The notes beneath the pieces are model-generated. The model made no database searches. It was not told the DNA's origin and worked only from the letters and a program-made list of their open reading frames with translations. Made by a program: the position numbers and the translations under genes. Below, in pieces: positions 7,216 through 13,341 of a stretch of 15,419 nt of DNA. Every line of letters starts with the position of its first letter. The stretch's first letter is position 1. Source of the DNA: an uncultured Eubacteriales bacterium (GTDB lineage: Bacteria; Bacillota; Clostridia; Oscillospirales; Acutalibacteraceae); the NCBI GenBank assembly GCA_934486915.1, contig CAKSRC010000030.1, forward strand, positions 1-15,419, read 5' to 3'.

Positions 7216-7458
7216 ATGGCAGTAAAAATTAGACTTCGTAGAATGGGTGCAAAGAAGGCTCCTTTCTATAGAATAGTAGTAGCAGATTCAAGGTATCCTC
7301 GTGATGGACGTTTCATAGAAGAAATAGGATATTATAATCCAATGGAAGAACCATCACTTGTAAAGGTAGACGCAGAAAAAGCAAAAAAATGGATTGCAAA
7401 CGGTGCTCAACCGACAGATACAGTAAAGTCATTACTAAAGAAAGAAAATATCTTATAA
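7216..7458 (+). CDS. rpsP: 30S ribosomal protein S16
   Basis: A small-subunit assembly protein that binds 16S rRNA. The 80-residue sequence begins MAVKIRLRRMGAKKAPFYRI and contains DSRYPRDGRFIEEIGYYNP at 24-42, both diagnostic of S16. An in-frame ATG at 7198 would include the GGAGGT at 7200-7205. That sequence is the ribosome binding site of the ATG at 7216 (spacing 10), and only the downstream start gives the family N-terminus. It lies 75 bp after ffh. The gap shows no clear terminator, so read-through from ffh is likely. Confidence 0.96.
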   Translation: MAVKIRLRRMGAKKAPFYRIVVADSRYPRDGRFIEEIGYYNPMEEPSLVKVDAEKAKKWIANGAQPTDTVKSLLKKENIL

Positions 7459-7476
7459 TTTGCGGAGGTACTTACT

Positions 7477-7710
7477 TTGAAAGAGTTACTTGAAGTTATC
7501 GCAAAGGGATTAGTACAAAATCCAGATGAAGTAGTAGTAAGTGTTGATGAGGCAAACGAAGATGGCGTCATTGTTTATCACTTAAGTGTTGCCGAAAGCG
7601 ATATGGGAAGAGTAATTGGTAAACAAGGAAGAATTTCTAAAGCTATACGCTCTATAATGCGTTCTGCCGCTATTAAAGACGGCATAAGGATTGCTGTAGA
7701 GATTGGATAA
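7477..7710 (+). CDS. khpA: KH-domain RNA-binding protein KhpA
   Basis: A single KH-domain protein of the KhpA/YlqC family. With KhpB it binds many RNAs in Gram-positives and influences cell elongation and division in streptococci. The 77-residue protein carries the KH signature GRVIGKQGRISKAIRSIMRS at 44-63 with the GKQG loop at 48-51. Translation starts at TTG 7477, seven bases after GGAGGT (7464-7469). No ATG alternative preserves the conserved N-terminal MKELLEVIAKGLV-like sequence. It lies 18 bp after rpsP and before rimM, the standard order. khpB is not in the window. Confidence 0.93.
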   Translation: MKELLEVIAKGLVQNPDEVVVSVDEANEDGVIVYHLSVAESDMGRVIGKQGRISKAIRSIMRSAAIKDGIRIAVEIG

Positions 7711-7745
7711 GTGTGGAGATTTAATTTAAGATCAAAAGGATACAA

Positions 7746-8258
7746 ATGAAAAGATATTTAGAAGTAGCAAAGGTTGTGGGTACCCATGGGGTAAAGGGCC
7801 AATTAAGGCTTAAACCGTGGTGTGACACACAAGAGTTTTTATGTAGTTTTAAAAAGCTTTATTCAAAAAATGGAGAAAAAACTTATAATATTATATCCTC
7901 GTTTCCTCATAAGAATATAGTAGTCATGAGTATAAGTGGTATAGATACTGTTGACAAAGCAGAAGAAATGAGAAATAAAATATTATATATTGATCGTGAC
8001 GAAGTTGAGATGGAAGACGGTGTATATTTTCTTCAGGACTTAATAGGACTTGATGTAGTAGATGCCGACACTCAAGAAAATTACGGTAGGCTTTCCGATA
8101 TTTTTGAAACCGGGGCTAATGATGTATACCAGATTACGTCAGATGATAATAAAAACTATCTTATACCGGCTATAGATGATGTTATCATAAAAATTGATAT
8201 TGAAGATCAAAAAATGCTAATTCGTCCTATCAAGGGGATATTTGATGATGAGAATTGA
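7746..8258 (+). CDS. rimM: 16S rRNA processing protein RimM
   Basis: A 30S maturation factor that binds S19 and helps assemble the head of the small subunit. The 170-residue protein has the N-terminal beta-barrel with VVGTHGVKGQLRLKPW at 10-25 and a PRC-barrel from about 94 to 165 with LIPAIDDVI at 139-147. The ATG follows AAAGGA. Its last codons overlap the start of trmD, so the two are translationally coupled, as in many bacteria. The protein is of typical length and shows no anomaly. Confidence 0.94.
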   Translation: MKRYLEVAKVVGTHGVKGQLRLKPWCDTQEFLCSFKKLYSKNGEKTYNIISSFPHKNIVVMSISGIDTVDKAEEMRNKILYIDRDEVEMEDGVYFLQDLIGLDVVDADTQENYGRLSDIFETGANDVYQITSDDNKNYLIPAIDDVIIKIDIEDQKMLIRPIKGIFDDEN

Positions 8259-8979
8259 TATTCTTACTTTGTTTCCTGAAATATGTGATCATGTTATGAG
8301 TGAAAGCATTATAGGAAGAGCAAGAGAAAAGGGCATAATAGAGGTACATTGTCACCAGATAAGAAATTATGCATATGATAAGCATAAAAGAGTAGACGAT
8401 GAACCCTATGGCGGATTAAAGGGTATGTTGATGCTTTGTGAACCTATAGCTCTATGTTTTGAAGATATTTGCAATAAGACAAACTCAAGGCCAAAGCTAA
8501 TATATATGTCCGCAGCGGGCAAAGTTCTTACTCAACAAAAAGTCAAAGAGCTGGCTGATTGTGAGCATATCGCAATATTATGTGGCCATTATGAGGGCGT
8601 TGATCAAAGAGTCATAGATAAATATGTAGATGAACAAATATCTATAGGAGACTATGTCCTTACAGGAGGAGAACTCCCAGCGCTCGTTTTAGCAGATGCC
8701 GTTAGCAGAATGCTCCCGGGTGTATTGTCCAGCAATGAATGTTTTGAAGAAGAAAGCCATTATAATGGTCTTCTTGAATATCCTCAATATACAAGACCTG
8801 CTGACTGGAGAGGTAAAAAAGTCCCCGATGTACTTATCTCTGGCCATCATGCAAATATCAAAAAATGGAATCACAACGAATCACTTTTAAAAACGGCCAA
8901 GTTAAGGCCTGATCTATTAAAAAAGGCCGAATTATCAGATGATGATATAGATTTTTTAAGTAAAAACGGCTATTTTTAA
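8245..8979 (+). CDS. trmD: tRNA (guanine-N1-)-methyltransferase TrmD
   Basis: A SPOUT methyltransferase that makes m1G37 in tRNAs, preventing +1 frameshifting. In the 244-residue form, trefoil-knot marks are GHYEGVDQRV at 114-123 and ISIGDYVLTGGE at 132-143, and the C-terminal region has EYPQYTRPADW at 178-188. Three in-frame starts are adjacent: TTG 8242, ATG 8245 and ATG 8248. ATG 8245 is seven bases after AAGGGG (8232-8237); ATG 8248 would give the common MRIDILTLFPE terminus. It overlaps rimM by 14 bp. The usual PYGGGxGM loop reads PYGGLKGML here, a visible deviation near the substrate site. It ends the operon, because rplS does not follow. Confidence 0.95.
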   Translation: MMRIDILTLFPEICDHVMSESIIGRAREKGIIEVHCHQIRNYAYDKHKRVDDEPYGGLKGMLMLCEPIALCFEDICNKTNSRPKLIYMSAAGKVLTQQKVKELADCEHIAILCGHYEGVDQRVIDKYVDEQISIGDYVLTGGELPALVLADAVSRMLPGVLSSNECFEEESHYNGLLEYPQYTRPADWRGKKVPDVLISGHHANIKKWNHNESLLKTAKLRPDLLKKAELSDDDIDFLSKNGYF

Positions 8980-9129
8980 ACAAAAAATAATTTTTGAATT
9001 ATTAATGATTAAATCGATAAATATCAGTCAAAAATATGTTTAGAATAATAATTGAGTATTTTATTAATATACTCAATAAATAGTTAATCATAATTTATCG
9101 AGGTTGTCAAAAATAAAAAATATTATATA
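8980..9129. repeat. Repeat-rich AT spacer between trmD and ptsH
   Basis: No gene is present. There is a 9-bp inverted repeat, ATTGAGTAT (9051-9059) and ATACTCAAT (9069-9077), with a 9-nt loop. Flanking it, ATGATTAA (9005-9012) and TCGATAAAT (9014-9022) on the left have complements TTAATCAT (9084-9091) and ATTTATCGA (9093-9101) on the right, in the same rather than mirrored order. GTCAAAAATA occurs twice (9027-9036, 9106-9115). High AT content raises the chance of coincidence, but the ordered set is notable. An AT-only hairpin just after trmD lacks a U tract and is a poor terminator. Confidence 0.5.
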
Positions 9130-9157
9130 TTGACGGTTATAAATATTATGATATAAT
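9130..9157 (+). promoter_or_regulatory. SigA-type promoter of ptsH
   Basis: TTGACG (9130-9135) and TATAAT (9152-9157) are 16 bp apart. Initiation near 9164 leaves a leader of about 75 nt before the ATG. No catabolite-responsive element was recognised around it. Confidence 0.75.
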
Positions 9158-9237
9158 TAATCTATCTTTATGATTACTATATTATTTTACTTATTAATAA
9201 TGGTCTATATTGATTTTAAGGTAGGAGAGGGTTTACA

Positions 9238-9501
9238 ATGTACGTTAAAGATGTAACAGTCCAAAATCAGGTTGGCTTACATGCTCGTCCAGCGACATTT
9301 TTTATTCAAAAGGCAAATGAGTTTAAATCATCAATTTGGGTAGAAAAGGAAGAGAGAAGAGTAAACGCAAAAAGTTTACTTGGTGTACTTTCTTTAGGTA
9401 TTGTTGGAGGAACTAATATAAAAATTATAGCTGATGGCGCAGATGAGCAAGACTCAGTAGAAAATCTTGTTCAGTTGGTTGAATCAGGTTTTACAGAATA
9501 A
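9238..9501 (+). CDS. ptsH: Phosphocarrier protein HPr
   Basis: The general PTS phosphocarrier, accepting phosphate from enzyme I at His15 and passing it to sugar-specific EIIA domains. The 87-residue protein shows GLHARPA at 13-19 with His15, and NAKSLLGVLSLGI at 43-55 with Ser46, the residue phosphorylated by HPr kinase in Firmicutes for carbon catabolite repression. Both sites are present, so this is a full HPr rather than a Crh-like or single-function paralogue. The AGGAGAGG stretch at 9223-9230 precedes the ATG. ptsI is not adjacent. The gene has its own promoter and terminator and so appears monocistronic, although uvrC follows closely. Confidence 0.93.
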   Translation: MYVKDVTVQNQVGLHARPATFFIQKANEFKSSIWVEKEERRVNAKSLLGVLSLGIVGGTNIKIIADGADEQDSVENLVQLVESGFTE

Positions 9502-9515
9502 TAGATAGAAACTGC

Positions 9516-9540
9516 CACCGCCTTTGGGCGGTGCTTTTCT
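9516..9540 (+). terminator. Terminator after ptsH
   Basis: A GC-rich 7-bp stem (CACCGCC 9516-9522 with GGCGGTG 9527-9533) closes a TTTG tetraloop, can extend through a bulged C to G9514-C9534, and is followed by TTTTCTTT. It lies 18 bp before the uvrC start, so uvrC would be expressed by read-through or from an unseen promoter. Confidence 0.75.
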
Positions 9541-9558
9541 TTATTTAGGAGGGAATTT

Positions 9559-11397
9559 ATGGAAGATAAAAAGAGCATATTAAGAAAAAAAGCTATGAAG
9601 CTTCCGGAAAGCCCCGGGGTTTATATAATGAAAAACCAAAATAATGATGTTATTTATGTTGGAAAATCTAAAACTTTAAAAAATAGAGTAAGCCAATATT
9701 TTGGCTCGTCTTCAAATCATAATGATAAAGTTAAAAAGATGGTTTCTAACGTAGATAACTTTGAATATATACTGACTGACAGCGAATTTGAAGCATTGGT
9801 TTTAGAATGCAGTTTGATAAAGCAATATATGCCTAAGTACAATATCTTATTAAAGGATGACAAGGGATATTGCTATATTAAAATAACAAATGAGGCATTT
9901 CCAAGAATTAAAGAAGTCAAACAAATTGAGGATGATGGTTCTACATATCTTGGTCCATATACCAGTTCATGGGTTGTTAGCCAAACTATTGATCAAGCGA
10001 TAAATATTTTTAAATTGCCAACGTGTAATAGAAAATTTCCAAGGGATATAGGCAAAAAAAGGCCTTGCCTTAATTATTATATAAAAAAATGTATGGCTCC
10101 TTGTATGGGTAAGGTTAAGAAGGGGGAGTATAATGAATATGTAAAAGAAGCAGTAGCATTTTTAAAGGGTGAAAATGTTTTTTCTATTAAAGAACTTACT
10201 GAAGAAATGAATGAACTTTCTGAAAATTTAGAGTTTGAAAAAGCTGCCAAAATAAGAGATAGAATAAGAGCTATAAAATCGATCAAGGATAAACAAAAGG
10301 TAGTCGAAACCAAAGAAAAAGAACATGATGTCATAGCCTTGGCAAAAGGAGAAAATATATATTGTTTTGAGGTGTTTAGATTTTTATCGGGCAGGCTTTG
10401 TGATAGAGAGGAATTCTTGGTTTCAAATATAATAGATGAAAAAAATGCGAGGATTGAATTTTTGCAGCAGTATTATTCTATTAGAGATAGAATTCCAAAA
10501 CTAATCTCTATAGATGAAGACGTAGATGATAAGGAACTTTTAGAAGATTGGCTTTCTAAAAAGTCAGGTAAAAATGTAAAAATTATAAACCCCAAAAGAG
10601 GAGAAAAAGCAGCATTAATTAAGATGTGTAAGTCAAACGCATTTGAACGAGTAGCTCAAAGTGTTGGAAGAATAGGAAAGGAAACTATGGCGCTGGAGGA
10701 ACTTAAGAAACTTTTATCCCTAAAGAAATTCCCGTCATATGTGGAAGCTTATGATATATCGAATACTTCCGGAAGTGAAAATGTTGGAGCAATGGTTGTG
10801 TTTAAGGATGGACGACCTCTTAAATCCTCTTATAGAAAATTTATTATTAAGACAGTAGAATATCAAGATGATTATTCCTCAATGAAAGAAATGATTACAA
10901 GGAGATTTGAAGAATATAACCTACACAAGGGCGAAAATGAGGGATTTGGCAGACTTCCGGATTTAATACTTCTAGATGGAGGAAAAGGTCATGTTTCATC
11001 AATAAAACCCATTATTGATGGTATGCATTACGATATTCCTGTTTTTGGTATGGTAAAGGATAATAAACATAGGACAAGAGCTATAGCTGCAAAAGGGGAA
11101 GAAATCTCGATATCGTCTAATAAATTGGCCTTTGACTTAGTGACTAATATACAAGACGAGGTTCATCGCTTTGTTATTAGTTTTCATAGAAAAAAGAGGT
11201 CTAAAGCATTATTGTCAGTTACGCTTAGTAATATAAAGGGTGTAGGTGATAAAAGATCGAAAATACTATTAAAACACTTTAAATCTATAAAAAGAATAAG
11301 CACGGCATCCTTGGAGGAATTGTCGAGTGTTTCTGAGATAAATCAGGCTGTTGCAAAGAATATATATTCATATTTTCATGATAATGAAAAAGATTGA
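9559..11397 (+). CDS. uvrC: UvrABC excinuclease subunit C
   Basis: The nuclease subunit of nucleotide excision repair; it makes both incisions around a lesion loaded by UvrA-UvrB. The 612-residue protein is complete. The GIY-YIG nuclease domain has GVY 20-22, YVG 33-35, Arg43 and Glu83. Four cysteines (156, 170, 178, 182) match the positions reported to hold an iron-sulphur cluster in UvrC. The UVR helix pair lies at about 210-242 and contacts UvrB. The RNase H-like 5' nuclease follows (AYDISNTSG from 397, LLDGGKGH 471-478, HRFVISFHRKKRSK from 536), then a C-terminal helix-hairpin-helix from about 556. TAGGAGGG precedes the ATG. uvrA and uvrB are not in the window. Confidence 0.96.
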   Translation: MEDKKSILRKKAMKLPESPGVYIMKNQNNDVIYVGKSKTLKNRVSQYFGSSSNHNDKVKKMVSNVDNFEYILTDSEFEALVLECSLIKQYMPKYNILLKDDKGYCYIKITNEAFPRIKEVKQIEDDGSTYLGPYTSSWVVSQTIDQAINIFKLPTCNRKFPRDIGKKRPCLNYYIKKCMAPCMGKVKKGEYNEYVKEAVAFLKGENVFSIKELTEEMNELSENLEFEKAAKIRDRIRAIKSIKDKQKVVETKEKEHDVIALAKGENIYCFEVFRFLSGRLCDREEFLVSNIIDEKNARIEFLQQYYSIRDRIPKLISIDEDVDDKELLEDWLSKKSGKNVKIINPKRGEKAALIKMCKSNAFERVAQSVGRIGKETMALEELKKLLSLKKFPSYVEAYDISNTSGSENVGAMVVFKDGRPLKSSYRKFIIKTVEYQDDYSSMKEMITRRFEEYNLHKGENEGFGRLPDLILLDGGKGHVSSIKPIIDGMHYDIPVFGMVKDNKHRTRAIAAKGEEISISSNKLAFDLVTNIQDEVHRFVISFHRKKRSKALLSVTLSNIKGVGDKRSKILLKHFKSIKRISTASLEELSSVSEINQAVAKNIYSYFHDNEKD

Positions 11398-11423
11398 CAA
11401 TATAACGTGAAAAATGAGATAAT
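11394..11423 (+). promoter_or_regulatory. Putative promoter of rsmD-coaD
   Basis: TTGACA (11394-11399) overlaps the uvrC stop codon, and GATAAT (11418-11423) lies 18 bp further on. Initiation near 11430 would leave a leader of about 20 nt that still includes AAAGG ahead of the rsmD ATG at 11450. Confidence 0.65.
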
Positions 11424-11449
11424 ATAGATTAAGAAAGGTGTAGGGTAAT

Positions 11450-11995
11450 ATGAGAGTTATTTCGGGTCTTGCGAGGGGGAAAAAACTTAGAACTTTAGAT
11501 GGAATGGATGTCAGGCCAACTACGGACAGAATAAAAGAGGCTATTTTTAGCTCAATTCATTTTTATTTGCCGGGAAAAGTGTTTTTAGATCTATTTGCAG
11601 GTTCGGGTCAAATGGGGATAGAAGCATTAAGTCGTGGAGCGAGTAAAGCTATATTTGTAGATGAAAGTCGAAAATCCATTAATATAGTAAATGAGAATTT
11701 AAAAAGTGTTGGTATTATGGAAAAAGCTGAAATCTTTAATGTCAATGCAAAAACATTTATAAATTCTTATAGGGGAAAGGTCGATATTGCTTTTCTTGAT
11801 CCACCATATAACACAGGTTTGCTTGAAGATGCTATGGAAAATATTTTACCAATAATGAGCGACAAAGGAATTATTATTTGTGAGAGCCCCTTTGATGCAG
11901 CTTTACCTGAAAACATAGGGAACTTTATTGAAAAAAAATCATCGAAATATGGAAAAATTAAGGTTACATTTTATATTAACAAGGATGTGAATTAA
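11450..11995 (+). CDS. rsmD: 16S rRNA (guanine966-N2)-methyltransferase RsmD
   Basis: An S-adenosylmethionine-dependent enzyme that methylates G966 of 16S rRNA. The 181-residue protein starts MRVISGLARGKKL as the family does, with RPTTDRIKEAIFS at 22-34, the SAM-binding FLDLFAGSGQMG at 45-56, the acidic end of strand two at Asp71, and the catalytic DPPY at 117-120 that marks N-methyltransferases acting on exocyclic amines. It is followed by coaD after 3 bp, the pairing found across Firmicutes. Ribosome binding is through AAAGG or the nearer TAGGG. Confidence 0.94.
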   Translation: MRVISGLARGKKLRTLDGMDVRPTTDRIKEAIFSSIHFYLPGKVFLDLFAGSGQMGIEALSRGASKAIFVDESRKSINIVNENLKSVGIMEKAEIFNVNAKTFINSYRGKVDIAFLDPPYNTGLLEDAMENILPIMSDKGIIICESPFDAALPENIGNFIEKKSSKYGKIKVTFYINKDVN

Positions 11996-11998
11996 TAT

Positions 11999-12484
11999 AT
12001 GAAAATTGCTGTGTGCCCGGGTAGCTTTGACCCTGTGACTGTAGGTCATATTGATATAATAACAAGAGCCGCAGGTTTATTTGATCATGTAGTTGTTTCG
12101 GTCATGGTTAATGCCGATAAAAAGTCCAGTTTTAGCATAGATGAAAGAATAGAATTTTTAAAAAAATCATTATGTAACTTAAAAAACGTAGAGGTAATAT
12201 CTTTTAATGGGTTACTCTCCAATTACGCAAGGGATATAGGAGCAACGGCCATTGTAAGAGGTCTTAGAGTTATGTCCGACTTTGAGTATGAGTTTCAAAT
12301 GGCTCTTACTAATAAAAAATTGGAACATAATATAGAAACTGTTTTCCTTGCGGCAAGTTCTAAAAATACTTACCTTAGTTCCAGCATGGTCAAGGAAGTT
12401 GCTTATTTTGGTGGAGATATTTCATGTTTTGTACCAAAAGAAGTACATGATGATATAAAAAAAAGATTATATAAAGGGGAATAA
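11999..12484 (+). CDS. coaD: Phosphopantetheine adenylyltransferase
   Basis: Catalyses the penultimate step of coenzyme A synthesis, joining ATP and 4'-phosphopantetheine to form dephospho-CoA. The 161-residue length is typical. The nucleotidyltransferase marks are CPGSFDPVTVGH at 6-17 (TxGH at 14-17), Lys41/Lys42, RGLR at 87-90 and the ATP-binding SSSMVKEVA at 127-135. The ATG is 3 bp after the rsmD stop with AAGGATG upstream, so the genes are co-transcribed and probably translationally linked. The coiled-coil gene begins 2 bp after its stop. Confidence 0.96.
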   Translation: MKIAVCPGSFDPVTVGHIDIITRAAGLFDHVVVSVMVNADKKSSFSIDERIEFLKKSLCNLKNVEVISFNGLLSNYARDIGATAIVRGLRVMSDFEYEFQMALTNKKLEHNIETVFLAASSKNTYLSSSMVKEVAYFGGDISCFVPKEVHDDIKKRLYKGE

Positions 12485-12486
12485 AG

Positions 12487-12942
12487 TTGAATATTGAGGA
12501 TTACCTATATGAATTAGACGAATTAATAGAAAAATCATGGACTCTTCCCTTGAGTGGTGGGAAAACTGTAATGGATGCAGATAAGGCTAAAGAAATTATT
12601 GATGCTATGCGTTCACAGTTTCCAAAAGAGATTCAACAGGCAAGAGCAGTTGTTTCAGATAGAACTAATATTATTTCAGACGCAAAAAGTGAAGCGGAGT
12701 CTATTATAAGAATTGCAGAAGAGAGAGCTAAGGCTATGGTTGAACAAGATAAGGTTATTAAGGAAGCTAAGGCGAAAGCTAATGAAATTCTTAATAAAGC
12801 TCAATCAAATTCCAGGGAAATAACAAAGGCTGCAAGTGAATACGTTGATGATTTAATGAAGAGGGCAGACCAGGCAATTATGGAAAATTTAACGGAAATA
12901 CGAAAGGCAAGGCAAGCTCTAAAGGAATCTAAGGGATTTTAG
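12487..12942 (+). CDS. Uncharacterised coiled-coil protein after coaD
   Basis: A 151-residue, highly charged, helical protein without a signal peptide or membrane span. The N-terminal 50 residues (DYLYELDELIEKSW, then a PLSGGKTVMDADKAKEI segment) look like a small folded cap. From about 48 to 148, Ala/Glu/Lys-rich repeats such as DAKSEAESIIRIAEERAKAM form a long coiled coil resembling ATP synthase subunit b or V-ATPase E/H stalk helices. From general knowledge, similar proteins follow coaD in other Clostridia and are sometimes loosely labelled ATPase or DivIVA-like. No nucleotide-binding motif is present here. The start is TTG with AGGGGA six bases upstream, and the gene is the last of the rsmD-coaD transcript. 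Function unknown. Confidence 0.8.
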   Translation: MNIEDYLYELDELIEKSWTLPLSGGKTVMDADKAKEIIDAMRSQFPKEIQQARAVVSDRTNIISDAKSEAESIIRIAEERAKAMVEQDKVIKEAKAKANEILNKAQSNSREITKAASEYVDDLMKRADQAIMENLTEIRKARQALKESKGF

Positions 12943-12961
12943 CATTTTAGTAAAGAATACA

Positions 12962-12995
12962 AGAACCACCTGTTAAACGGGTGGTTCTACTTTTA
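12962..12995 (+). terminator. Terminator after rsmD-coaD-coiled-coil operon
   Basis: A perfect 9-bp stem, AGAACCACC (12962-12970) with GGTGGTTCT (12980-12988), closes a 9-nt loop and is followed by ACTTTTAT. It lies 19 bp after the stop of the coiled-coil gene. Confidence 0.85.
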
Positions 12996-13246
12996 TACAT
13001 TAAATTAGACATTATAATAACTTTTTATTAAGTATGGTTGTACGTTAAGTTTATTGTTTTATAATTCTTATATGATGTTATAAATCCTGTTATTTTAGTG
13101 TTGTATTTTTAAGTATGATTTGTGTAGTTATTGTTTACTGATTAAAGTGATTTTGATAAAATTATAAAATTATATTCATTTTGATTTTTATTCACTTAAA
13201 ATTTATGAATTTATGGAAAAAAGGTCTTTTTTTTATTTTTAAAATA
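12996..13246. other. AT-rich spacer without a gene
   Basis: No plausible coding frame or RNA gene is visible. A 9-bp direct repeat TTAAGTATG occurs at 13028-13036 and 13109-13117, 81 bp apart and each followed by a TTTGT-like sequence. A weak promoter-like pair (TTTACT and TAAAAT, about 17 bp apart) lies near 13135-13165. The spacer separates the coaD operon terminator from the hppA promoter. Confidence 0.5.
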
Positions 13247-13255
13247 TGGTATAAT
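13247..13255 (+). promoter_or_regulatory. Extended -10 promoter of hppA
   Basis: TGGTATAAT (13247-13255) is a perfect TATAAT with the extended TGn element. The region 17 bp upstream is a T run with no good -35 hexamer, a typical arrangement for extended -10 promoters. Initiation is expected near 13262, about 80 nt before the ATG. Confidence 0.7.
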
Positions 13256-13268
13256 AAATCGTATTTCT

Positions 13269-13305
13269 GAAGTTATATGGAATTTAGTTCCATAGTTTTA
13301 ACTTC
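13269..13305 (+). promoter_or_regulatory. Leader hairpin of hppA
   Basis: GAAGTTA and TATGGAA (13269-13282) pair with TTCCATA (13288-13294) and TAACTTC (13299-13305), giving 14 bp interrupted by a 4-nt bulge (GTTT), with a TTTAG loop. It sits about seven bases after the predicted transcription start and about 25 bases before the ribosome binding site. There is no U tract directly after it, so it is not a standard terminator. Confidence 0.6.
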
Positions 13306-13341
13306 TATATTATTATTTTCTTTATTAAAGGGAGGATTTTC

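Noticed and set aside
8986..9003. Hairpin AATAATT/AATTATT after trmD as a terminator
   Set aside because: It is AT-only and has no following U tract, so it would be unstable and not a convincing intrinsic terminator.
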